From contig CAJPVJ010000094.1 of the NCBI GenBank assembly GCA_905397405.1, positions 3,359-41,774 of the forward strand: 38,416 nt of DNA, in the 5' to 3' direction. Origin of the DNA: Oppiella nova. Lineage: Eukaryota > Arthropoda > Arachnida > Sarcoptiformes > Oppiidae. Below are positions 1 to 11,500 of the stretch, piece by piece. Under the pieces are notes generated by a model that saw nothing but the letters and a program-made list of their open reading frames with translations, was not told the DNA's origin and ran no database searches. Within the stretch, counting starts at the first letter, position 1; the number at the start of each line of letters is the position of its first letter. The position numbers were made by a program, and so were the translations under genes.

Positions 1-2337
1 AGTGAACCCCAGGATGTGATCTGCGGGTGAAGTAGTTTAAGGATCGCCTGCGCGGCCCTCTGTTTGCCCTCTCGTTTGTTGCGACAGTTGACAGACGCCG
101 TGTGTTTTCCCACTTTCATTATGAACTCATTTTTCTGATGCTTCACTAGACGGACATCAGTTTCGATGTCTGTGTCACCCATTCCCCAATTCCTATGCAA
201 TATAACTCACTATTTAAACCGTTTATAAATACAACAAAAGACAATACCTTCGAAGGCATTCGACTAGAATCTGATAGGGAGAGTGTTGACCAGCTTTGGC
301 GCAGAGATCACTCACTCGCGGGTCTTCAATAAGGATATCATTGAAAAACTAAAGAATAGAGCTATGAATGCAATGTACTGTTTGGCGACAATGCTGTGAA
401 CGTACGCTAAAATCTTGTAGAGTGGGATCAAGTTTACGATTCCCTTTGTCTGTAATCTCTTTGAGATCTGGAATTAGTATTTCAAGACTCGCTCTCGCTT
501 TGGACCATAATTTAAATAATTAATCAATTATTTAATAGGCATTAAAATTAATTCAAAAGATCAATACCTGCTTCTGATTTTGCCTGCTTTTTACTGCTTC
601 CGAAGCCCTTCCCGTACTCCATACCATTGATGATAACAGTGGCGCTGTAGGGCTGACTCGCGTTTTCTGCACCAATTGTCACATTAAGTTAAAAATAGCA
701 ATAATTTTGCCAAACATCAGAAGCCATTATAAATACCTAATTCTTGGAATGTATACTTCGGCTGAACTCGTTCCGCGTGCTGAACGAACTCATGAAGAAT
801 GCAGACAAACGACTTGCCCGCCGGGTTCATCACAAACTCTACTCCAAACACAACCATTCAATTAGGTGTCCGTCAAATCACAACATTCAATGCGAACCCT
901 TTCGGTAATTCCTTCCAGCGGTCGACTCGCCATTGTTGGGCGTCTTCGGGAGGGGACAAGTGATGAGTTTAGTGCCGTCGGGAAGCGAAGGTCTTTGTTG
1001 TAATTTCCTGAGTTGTGTGTGTTTTCTACGGTCGGCCCACGTTCTGCACCCATAGATTGGCATTTAGTTATGTATTTAAAGGCAATAAATCGGACGTTAA
1101 GACTGACTTGAATTTGCGAATAGTTATCGTTTGAAATTCAAACAAATTTTGGCAATAGTTTCGGACAGACATGTAATCCAAAGATTTCTCTTTTTTGTTT
1201 TCGCTCACAGTTTCCACTTTCGCGAGTAAAGCGTTGCCTTCGAGTCAATGAATTATCTCATTAATGAAAACCCAATCAATGCATTCAATCAGAAATAGCT
1301 TACATTCACTAGAATTCGTGTCAGTCTTGAGCTCTTTGTTGCGCTCCTCTTCTTCCTTATCTTTTTCGAGTTCTTTCTTATATTGAAGACAAGGAATGGC
1401 AGAGATAGGGATCTCGTGTTTCTGTCGATTCAAACAATTAGTAAAATACTACACAATAAAATCCAATCAAACCATACTCTGGCAGATCCGGGACCTAAAT
1501 AGTAGGGCTTAGTTGTGGTACAGACGCGGGTCTGTTTGTGCAGATATATAGGCATTCCACTGACCAGACATTCAAACATACATTTTTAAAACATTAATCG
1601 CAAGTCAACCAGAGATCAAGTCATACCTGAAGTGTGTCACCTCTAGCCAGCCCTCGGGAAGCACTTCGAAGTAGTCCTGATCTCTCTCTAAACACATGTC
1701 AAATAAATGGCTAAGAATTGAGTCAAATGTCAATTAGTATTACTTTTTAAGACAATTTTCTTCCTCTCCTCGTGCGGGGCATTGAGTTTGAGTTTCATTT
1801 CATCGAATTTCCGCTTTCGAGACATGCTTTCGTTGGATCCGCTGTTGACAGCCGGGCGCTGGTATGCGTCCATCCCTTCCTCCAACATATTGTCGATGTC
1901 ATCGACCGGTATATCCGAATCGGAATCCATTGAATCCTCTTTATAATCGTCTTCTTCGTCATCGTCTTCGTCCTCCTCTTCCTCGGGAGGCATGTCTTCA
2001 TCACTAGATATGTCTTCGTTGTCCTCAAGTTTGATATCCGAAGTAATCGGTGTCTCATTTGAATTACTGACTGAAACCTCATTATTGGATCGTCTTCGTC
2101 CTCCTCTTCCTCGGGAGGCATGTCTTCATCACTAGATATGTCTTCGTTGTCCTCAAGTTTGATATCCGAAGTAATCGGTGTCTCATTTGAATTACTGACT
2201 GAAACCTCATTATTGGAACAATGGTTGACACAGTTGTCTACCATCGCCTCGATTTGATCCACAGGTGACTGACTCGGACTCATAGAGGCGTTTATCACTT
2301 GATCCTTTGTGTCACTCATTGCCATCGACTCATCCAT
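1..2337 (-). CDS. pasha: Pasha / DGCR8, Microprocessor subunit (3' end off window)
   Basis: RNA-binding partner of Drosha in nuclear pri-miRNA processing. Coding exons in transcription order: 2337-1744, 1687-1627, 1559-1478, 1421-1304, 1237-1108, 1043-931 (or 1043-898), 838-737, 666-568, 497-406, 348-248, 192-1. Seen: an acidic N-terminus, a WW-like segment ([24 protein letters not shown]), the heme-region motif AIPCLQYKK with its cysteine (about residue 214), a first dsRBD ([18 protein letters not shown], then [13 protein letters not shown]) and a second dsRBD ([37 protein letters not shown]). All match DGCR8 in order; the C-terminal tail lies beyond base 1. The first exon holds a 128-bp tandem duplication (1961-2217) that changes frame; removing one copy gives a 466-nt exon that splices in phase. 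The sixth intron has either a GC donor (931|930) or a weak GT donor (898|897); both are in phase. The start is the ATG at 2337; an upstream exon cannot be excluded. Confidence 0.93.
1961..2217. repeat. 128-bp tandem duplication inside pasha exon 1
   Basis: Bases 1961-2089 are identical to 2089-2217 at an offset of 128. The unit is not a multiple of 3, so reading through both copies shifts the acidic region into another frame. Same offset as three other duplications in this window; probably an assembly overlap that was not merged. Confidence 0.9.
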
Positions 2338-3216
2338 TACTGACTCTAATATTAATGATTTAATTATAATATAATAATGTATTTAAACGTTAATAATAGC
2401 AAAGAGTTGAATGAAAATGAGCTTAAATTACAAGTAAATTAAAAGTATTCATAATACAAAAGTAATTATTATTTTCAATAAAACTAATGATAATTGTTGT
2501 GCCAAATGATCACCACCGATGACTTTGAAGACCACTTAATGATCACCACAACTATGAAGTGTTTTAACTTTCAATCAATAGTTAGCCATAACTATAGCCA
2601 ACCAAAGCTAAACCTTCCCATAGATTGTGGCGAAAAGGGTTTAAATGAATAGCAATTTAATTAAATAATTGCATTCACTTTGCAATCAAAACACAACACA
2701 ACCACTGCTTTCACTGGCAATGCATTCAATGCACTAATGCTTCAAATGGGGACTCATTTTGCAGACAATTCTCGTTTCACCAAATGTTTGCATCACTTTG
2801 TGCTCGCAATTCAACATCATTTCAGTCTTTGTTGCATAAGACTTACCGGTATACAGGTATCGTACAAATTTAGTTCACTTTCACGATATAATTATTTTAT
2901 TTATTTATATATTTTATAGATTTCAAAATACATTTATTTATTATTTATATAATAATTAGAAAATTATGTCATTTTATACAAAAGTGAACACTTTTGAACT
3001 GAACTCATAATAAATTTCGTGTCATTTAAGTGTATGAATAAATCGGTCTTTTATCACAGAATTATAGTCTAAATCATATATAATATATATTTCTTCATAA
3101 ATATTAAACACAATTCTCGTAATAATAATAATAATAATAATAATTGAAACTAGAATTTTACTGTAAGACTAAAAGCGAAACAAATTATTTCACTTAACGA
3201 TGCATTTATTTAAAGT
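2338..3216. other. Intergenic, pasha 5' to strawberry notch 3'
   Basis: AT-rich spacer upstream of pasha and downstream of strawberry notch. It should hold the pasha promoter and the sno 3' UTR, but I see no firm core motif. It contains an (AAT)n microsatellite at about 3121-3144. A plus-strand open frame near 2680-2919 has no recognisable protein character. Confidence 0.6.
3121..3144. repeat. (AAT)n microsatellite
   Basis: Eight consecutive AAT units just downstream of the sno stop codon. Confidence 0.9.
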
Positions 3217-6200
3217 CTATAGAGTTGTTGATGGCTTGAGAGTGGACTGGAATTGAATGCCAGTGCTCTGTAACTGTTGTAACGTTTGTTTGACTACTCC
3301 GACATACGCGGGCGGAACCATTGGTCCTAAACAGTGACACAAACGCACAGATCATTAGTTAACAAATGAAACCAATGCTAACAAGTGTTATACCAATGAA
3401 TTTGTTGCCGTCATCAGTGCGGAGGCGAACGATTTGCAGTTTATGGGACTGTAGGTATGGAATGGCTTTCTCGAGCTCAGGCCATACGGTAAGTACGGCT
3501 CCGCTCAGAATACAGTAGTGGCGTTGCCTGAGACCAACCTCGCAGTTGGAGCGCTTGCACTTGCCGTGCAGTTGCCAATGCGTGCAGTTACTGACCGACA
3601 TCTCGTACCTCTCCTTCCAAATGCTCTCCACTTCTTCAGACTTAGCTTTGGTTCCCTTCTCTCTGAGACCCGAAAGTGTCTCAGTTTTCGGCAATAATCC
3701 AGAGTTCGGTTTATAGATTCGGAAAATCTTCTTAAATGTGTTCCGATTAGTAGAGTCGGGAATCGCCAGAAACACATCCTTCTTATTCTAATCAATTCAA
3801 TATTTGAGACAAATTCATAAATAATTGCAATTCTCTGTACTCTATATTATGTAAGTTATTGTGAGATCACTTACGGCAGTGGAGATGAAGAATCCGAAGT
3901 CTTTCGTGTCGTTCATATATTCAGAGATTGACTTATTAAAAGAGGTGAGCGCCTGATCCCAAGCCAACCCACGATCGATAGAAACTTTGTGTAATTGAAT
4001 CTTAATGGCACCGGACGATGACTTGAGGAAATAGTCGGTCCCATCTATTCGCTGCACATTTCCCACATCAGAGCTTAAATCTGAAACACACAACGAGTAT
4101 TAGTTTACGAAATAGTATAACAAACAGAAACAAGACATACCAATAATGCCAGAATCGTAACGACCGGTGCGTTTGGCGTCTTTTATCACAGCTTCCATCG
4201 TATCACTAAAATACTTAAACAACGAGTTCTGGAGCTCAACGTTTAAACCCAACAAACGATTCAGAAATTTAGTCATTTGTGAATAATCTGTAAGAAAATG
4301 AGTCAATTAACTATTCAATTAATGCAACCATTAATGAATGCAAACCTTTATCGAGTGTTGGAATCCCATTACCGTCCAAATGAATGAGTCCAACGCCTGC
4401 CAACCCTTGTCGGCAGTCATCAAAAAAGTCTCCGCTATAGCCCTCTGGAGGGCTCACCACAGGCTCTTCGAGCTTAACGATAGATTTCATGATTATCTCG
4501 AGAGCCAGTCGTCCGTATCGGTTGTCTATGTTATATTGGCTCAGATCTCGAGTCTCAGCCGCACGTCGATCGCCGTGAGTGAGAGCGCCCAGACTTTCCA
4601 GACGTTTGGCTACTATAGACGCAAACCTCTTCTCTCCCGCAAGTTCTGAGATAAGGAACACATACTCGGGTGCACTCGTCTGGTTGGAGCGGTGGGTGCG
4701 ACCAAACTGTTGAATGGCTCTGTCGGCACTCCAGGGCAGCTCAACAGTGATGTGAACCCTTCGCCACTTGTTTTTAGCCCTTTTGTCCGAATGCAAGGAT
4801 ATGCCAGAACTGGCCGCCTCTGAGATGATGGCCACCCGTTTCTCGTCGTCCATAAACCGTTGCTTTTCAACCAAATTAAGCATTTCTAATGAGACGTCGT
4901 TCTCAGATCTGGTTTCGTATTGTATGCCGTCTTCTGTGCTCACAATCCGACCCTTCCTTCCGGTCATTTCCGCCACATTGTCGGGTCCGCCCAACTCATC
5001 AATCAACTCGTCTAATGTATTGGCCGGCAGTTTGTCGCCAATTCTCTCCAATTGTTCCAACAATTCGTCTCTCATTTTGGCGCAATAGTCTCCCGCGTCT
5101 TCTGACTTGAAGTTAACGTTCAGTTCCTTTATTTGGTCCTCAATTTTAGGCCTCTTTTTCTTTAGTTTCTTCACTTTTACGGGTTTTTTAACTTTTTTAG
5201 ATTTTTTAGGCTTTTTTGGTTTACTATTGAGAAAAATATCGAGAAAATTAGACTTTCGTTTCCGACTCTTATTGTCCGAGAGGTCGTCTCCACTGAAGTC
5301 CTCGTCTGAAAGACTTAAATCGTCATCACTTTCATCATCACTGTCTGAATCATTCAAATCGCTATCACTTTGATTGTCGCTCTCAGACGAGGAATCATCG
5401 CTCGAGTGACTCTTCGCTCTACTCGACGACGGCATCGAGTTATTGCTGACGGCGGCCACGATCTCGTCCTTTGAATTACGTTTTAAAGTAATACCTAAAT
5501 CGTCGAAAAAACTGGTGTCGCGGCCCAGAAGTCGCAACAACTTCTTCCTATTGGGCGCCGGGAAGTGCTTCTCAATCAGCGACTGAAAAACAGCTCTAAA
5601 AACAGACTCATCGTTAAAATCATATAAAACATAAAATCAAAATTCTTATCATTACTTCGACGTCGAGACAAAGTCATTGAGTTCACCGCCATTCTCTTCG
5701 AGTTGTTCCAGAGTGCGGGCCTCACCGGTTGACTGGAGACCAATCACAACGGATTTGTTGTCGCGCAGCGCTTCTTTCACGAAACTGACGGCAAACTTCA
5801 CTTTGGATGCGATGCACAGGTATTTAAAGAAGCGCTGATGGGATGCCCAGAATTGAGTCCAAATAGTCTTCTTGATTCCGTTGTCACTCTCCATGAGTTC
5901 CAACGCTTTGTCAAACTTGAGTTTCGCACTGACCCACAGATCCGTGCATTTGTTGTATAATTTGATGAACTCTTTGCTGAGCGGCACCTCTTCGATGCGG
6001 AACTGGACGCCTTGAAAGCTGAGCTGTCGGGCCATATACATGCCCCGCATCTTAATGTCAATGGCAACCAATTCCATGGCACCCACACCTCTCTTCTCAA
6101 CCGTTGACACAAATTGTCCAAAATCTTCAAACGGAGTTCCTTTACCCCACACACCTAACCGAGTCATATAACCCATGTTTTTTGGTTCCGAAGCACCGGT

Positions 6201-7593
6201 AGCTGACGCGTACACTATTCTCGCTTTTGGCAATTTATTTTGCAGTTCCAGTACTGCGAGACCTGTTTTCGTAGGCTTTCCAGAGCCAGAAGAGGGGAAC
6301 AAATTCTTTGCTTTATGGCACTCATCGAACACAATGACTCCCTCGAAGTCTTCGCCACACCATTGGACGAGTTGACCGAAACGACTGCTATATTTGCCGG
6401 AAACTGTTGTCGATTCACTGATTAATGAGCTATAAGTGGCAAAAATGACTCCGCGTTTCACGTTATCGTTCTCTTGAGAGTGTAATTTATAGCCGTATTT
6501 AAACTGAAACACAAAACTCAATGTCAGTATACCTCTGGGAAATAAAACTTCAAAACTCATTACTTTATTGAGTAGAAAGACTTCTAGTTTATTGGCGCCG
6601 ATGTCGTAGAGATCCCTTTCGGCGTCGTATTTAAGATCAGTGCTAACGCTCAGCCAAACCGATCGCTTCCGTCCCTTCAAGTAGTTTTCGTATATAATGC
6701 CGGCTATTGTGCGTCCCTTTCCCACACCGGCGCCGTCGCCCACCAAAAAGCCAGCTCTGGAGCCGTCGGCGAGGAAGTTGTCGTGTTGTTGTGACGCATA
6801 GATTATGGACTCCAACTGAAGGGCCGACAGCTTTCCCTCGTCTATCACCTCTTCGGGTATATTAAGCCTATAGTAGACGTCTGGCGGCAAAACACTGGAC
6901 AGCGACGCCGTCTCCACCACAGGATCCGGATGTTTGATACCAATCCGCACTGTTATGGACACAACGTTTGAGACATTCATATATCAAACAGCGTTTCACT
7001 AATCCATACGTTTCGATGGCATGTAATCATTGAATGTGTGAACGATTGCCAACTCTTCCTCTTCGGCGTCCAGTTTCTCCTCTTCGCTCCAATCGGCTCC
7101 AAGTGGTGGCACTTGCGGTGCATTCCTCTTAAGTAATGATAGGTTTTGATTGTTTTGTGGTAAGAATGAAACCGATGGAACCATTGGCGGCGCGAATCTG
7201 GCGGTCGCCGTCTGAACGGGAAAATTGATGTCAAAAGTCTGCGTTTTGGCGGCGTTTGGGTTCGTCAGCGAGTAAGTGGTGACTGAGATCTTGTTGCCGT
7301 TTTTGTTCATCATATGGTTCCCATAGAAGGCCTGAATGGGTGTCTGCAATGTAGGCCACAACTCGTGAGTCTAACAAATGGCACAGTCGTTGCCATTCAT
7401 ACATACCTTAACCACATTGTTGTTGTTGTGGTGAAGGACTGGAAGTCTTGGCGCCTCTTCGGGTATCACCTGTTAATCGAGGCATTAGTGAACAAATTGG
7501 CGGACAATTGGTGGTCAAGTGGTGACATACCTGAGCGGTGAGGTCGTTGAGGTCGAGCCCGGACTCGTCCAACGCGGCCGACAGTAAGTCCAT
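3217..7593 (-). CDS. sno: Strawberry notch (SBNO) DExH-helicase-like nuclear regulator
   Basis: Nuclear helicase-related protein acting with Notch/EGFR-dependent transcription in animals. Coding exons: 7593-7531, 7469-7407, 7370-7010, 6949-6564, 6503-5656, 5595-4346, 4287-4141, 4080-3875, 3787-3394, 3326-3217; sum 3828 nt, closing exactly as 1275 aa plus TAG. Seen: N-terminal [18 protein letters not shown] as in SBNO; Walker [12 protein letters not shown] at about residue 233; DExH box [10 protein letters not shown] at about 351; [20 protein letters not shown]; a Ser/Asp-rich then Lys-rich linker (about 620-710); [20 protein letters not shown]; the C-terminal helicase arginine motif [11 protein letters not shown] near 880; and the SBNO C-terminal domain ending in [10 protein letters not shown]. 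Length is close to human SBNO1. Introns are 57-90 bp; the one at 6504-6563 is exactly 60 bp and stop-free in frame. Confidence 0.96.
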
Positions 7594-8567
7594 TGCAATG
7601 GCTTTGAATCAAAATATTGGGTTTCCTTTGCTATCGTATATCAAAACATTTGCGCAAATCATTGGTATTTGAGACACAGTTTGACGCAATGAATGGCTGC
7701 ACTAATTGTCGGCAAAGCGTGTGATCGATGAACACATGAATCGCATGAAGTCAACGACCGATGAGTGAAATGCGCGAAACAATTCACTCTATTTTGTGGT
7801 CAAATGTTTGAATGCAAACCAATCGTACGAATCATTTGACGAAATGCTGGGACTGTTTGTGCAGTCAATGCGTGCAATACTAGAGCTTTTATAGCATAGC
7901 GATGGCTCACAAACACTGTGACGCCCCGTCTGTGGGGAGGGCTGAGTGTTGAGGGAAGGGCTGCCCATTCGCTGACAACCATTGCGTCACTCAATGTTCG
8001 CTGCATTTGTCACACAATTGTACTGTTGTTTTCAATTGGCTGCACAAACACGTGGGGGGCGTACTGTCAGTGCGTTTGGGTTACACTCACTTTTACACTC
8101 AAAACTTGAATCAAAATTTTTTTACTGTTAGTGCAACTTGAGTGCAAAAGTGTCAAGTACAAATAGTGTAAAACAAGTTCACCTGATCACGTTGTGATGA
8201 CCATGCTCATTTGGTGATGTGTCCACTACATTAAAGACCCAGCGGTTTGTGAGTAAAATGTTTGACATTTTTATTACAAGCAATGAAATCACAATTACTT
8301 TTTGAATACAACTCCTCTATCGGTATATAAACTATCGGTAAATATACTTATTAATAGAGTTTACGGTTAAGTAAAACTAAAAATTAAATGCTTTTTAAAT
8401 ACAATATACAATAATTAATACGAAAATAAGTGTAAAAAGTTGTATAAATCGGACGAAAAGCATATAATTGTAGATAAAAAGTCGACTCAATATATAAAAT
8501 CTAAGAGAATATGATTTCTTGTGACTAAATGTGTTAACAATGGATGCATGACTTGACTGATGATTGT
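7594..8567. other. Intergenic, sno 5' flank / Hip1 3' flank
   Basis: About 1 kb. The part nearest sno should hold its 5' UTR and promoter; 7890-8070 is clearly richer in G and C than the surroundings. The last 200 bp before 8567 is AT-rich and fits a Hip1 3' UTR. No coding evidence was found. Confidence 0.55.
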
Positions 8568-11500
8568 CTACCAACCGGCCGAAGCACCGGCCAAATGGTA
8601 GTGCTGTTTGCGAAGGGCAGCCAACTTGAGGCGCTCCTTCTCTAACGCGTTCTCCAGCTCCAGAACCTTCACCTGACTGTCCATCTCTGCAAACATAATA
8701 CATAATCACATGACATATACGGCACAGACATGTATAACACGAGTGTTTACCCAATCGTTTCGCCTGATGTAACGTTAGTTTAGAGAAATCCAAGTCATCT
8801 GAAAGTAGAGACAAACCACTCGTTTAATGATTGCGTGAATTGAATGCAAACAATGAGACAATACCTGCGTCTTCGACCCGTTGCGAGCACTTCTTCGTGA
8901 CGGCCACCACATTGCCGGTCGCCTCAGACACCACTTTCGACGACTTGGAAAGTTTACTCAACTTAACGCTCGCGGGCTCGGCCTTCACTCTGGAGGCCAC
9001 CACCAACTGAGCGCTGGCGCCCGCGATCTCCTGCGAGGCGGCGATGAGTTCTTCAAACTTTCCCGACCCTAAGATCACTTTGTCGGCCGAATCGCTGTTC
9101 AATGCATTTCATTGTTAGCTAATTGTTTGCGTAATTGAATAATTATTTTGTTAACCAATCACTTACACAAGTAGTTTGGCGTCAGCGGCCACTACTTTGG
9201 CTGCGGATATCAAACCTTCAGTCCATCTGTGGTTTCTTTGATAGAATTCCGTCATCGATGACGAGCCCTATTCACAGAATTCACACATTTATGAGTTCAT
9301 CCATATCTAGTGGTGTTGTGTAATAAATGCTAATTATAATAAAACTGACCCTTCCTTGTGATACGATCTCCTTCTGGAGTTCTTTGGCGTCGTGTATGAG
9401 TTGTTTGATTGCATTCATGAGATGAGTACAGGCGTCCAAAATCTGTCCGTTCACTTCCAGTTTGATTCCCGTGTCCTTTCTCTTCGCTAATTCCAATATT
9501 TGCTATCATTTATAGCAAACAAACATTAAAATAATGTTTTAAAGCATAGAGGGTGAGGGCATACCTCAATCCTAAGGGCCGCATCATTGATAGCTCTGTC
9601 CATTTCACTCATTTCATCCATTAATTGCTTTTCCAAGTCTTTGCTCTTATCCAGTAATTCGGGAATAATTAACACATTCATTGCAATCAATTTATTCAAA
9701 CATGATTTCAATGAAATGAATGTATTTGAGTCGTGAAACTTGTTTTTAATATTTTGACTCATTTTCAGAGACCAATCCACCAGTTCTTTGCAGTTATTCA
9801 GAAGTTCTGAAAACAGTATTCATTATTTTGATAAGACATTAAAAACCTAAACATTAATTTACGATTTATTATAAAGCGAGAGAATTGTAGTTTTGAAAGG
9901 CAATGCAATTGCTTTAAATTGATATGAATTTAAAGATTACAAACCGTGTCCGCGATCTATGTTAGGAACAGTCAAATACGTGGTTTTGCCACAATTGACG
10001 GCATAACACAATTGCACGAAATAATCCAAAACTGCGGTCACGAGTGCTTCGATCGATGGATTCGTTGCAATTCGTTTCGACGATTCCTCCAATGAATCCA
10101 AGTTTACATTCAATTCGTTCAGTTGAGTGAAGAAGTATTCTGAACAATGCATTCAATTATAATGTTTACAAATATGGCAGCAAATATCACTCGGAATATA
10201 TACCGGGAGAACAGTTGACAATAACAGAGCTGTTCTGAACGCCTTCATTCTTAGTCTTTTGTGCAATTCTTTGCAATCCGTTTATAATGAGTCCTTTATA
10301 GCCATTATAATGGTTAGCAATTATCTAAAATACACTGAAATGTTTGTAACTCACCCAACAGCTCCCATTCCCGATCCACAAGTTGTCGCTTATAGCCCTC
10401 AATCTCTTGCGTGTATTTCTTAATTAGATTATCATTGGCTTCAATTCGGAGTTTGAGTTGTTTATAGTCAGCACTCATTGAATTAAAATCGGCTTCTTTT
10501 CTCATTTGTTCCCTCAGCTGTCCCTCCATTGTCTTTAACATAGGGTTAGTTCATTAAAATGTATTCTACTCATGAGAACCACACACAAAATGCTTACAAT
10601 TTTCATGTTTTGAGAGACACTAAGTTCTGTTTGTGCGGCCAATAGTAGTCTATCGATCTCTGCTTTCTATTGAATTTATAAAATTTATATTTCAACACAA
10701 AAACATTAAGTGGTTAAACAACGCTTACATTTCTCAGGAGTTCAATGTGTTCCGATCGAAGTTTGTTATAAATATCTTTCATTTTGTTGTATTTATCGGC
10801 CACTTTAGCCACAGTTTCCGAATCATTGCTACCCTTTTGTCTCTCGAGTTCTTTGAGTGCTTCGATCTCCTTCTCCAGACTCTGGGCTTTAGCGCATTCC
10901 AACTCAGCTATGGATCGCTTCAAGTTCTCAATCATGTGTACGTCCTGTCCGTTACAATTGGTATCACTTATTATTACACTTCTGATGCCTGACCGCGAAC
11001 TACATGACACTCACCTGAACCCTCGTCTGTTGCATCTCGACCTCCAGCTCTTCAATACGAGACATTAGTCGTTGAATAATTCGATCCCTAAATGCAGAAT
11101 ATAGTAAATAACACATTCTTAAGCAATAAACAAATATAAATACTTTTCTTCGATAGCTTTTGTGGAAAATGAATCATTTTTGTGGTCATTATTTAGAGAC
11201 CAAATGGAGTTGGAATCTTCAGACTTGTCATTCTTGAGATAATAAACAAATCAATAGTTGTTTCGCTTTTTAAGTTTCTAAGAGACTCACAGCTTCGGCA
11301 AATGACAGGTCAACCAAATTCATGTCAATTTGGTCCACTTCTGGTGATTCGGGCTCTTGTGGAACGACACAAATAGGTGTCACATGACTATTGAGGTCCG
11401 ATTGGATCAGAAAATTCGGCGGATCCTAAGAGGTATTATCCGTTAGAAAATAAATGAATTTCTAAAATCCTATTAAAAGGCTCACATCCGGAAGAAGCGG

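Noticed and set aside
4338-5373. Plus-strand open frames antisense to strawberry notch
   Set aside because: They mirror codon-biased sno exons; the minus-strand reading has full-length family homology.
6950-6980. Upstream ATG (MNVSNVVS) as a start of a separate sno gene
   Set aside because: It lies in a 60-bp intron; splicing 7010 to 6949 restores the SBNO sequence [13 protein letters not shown] in phase.
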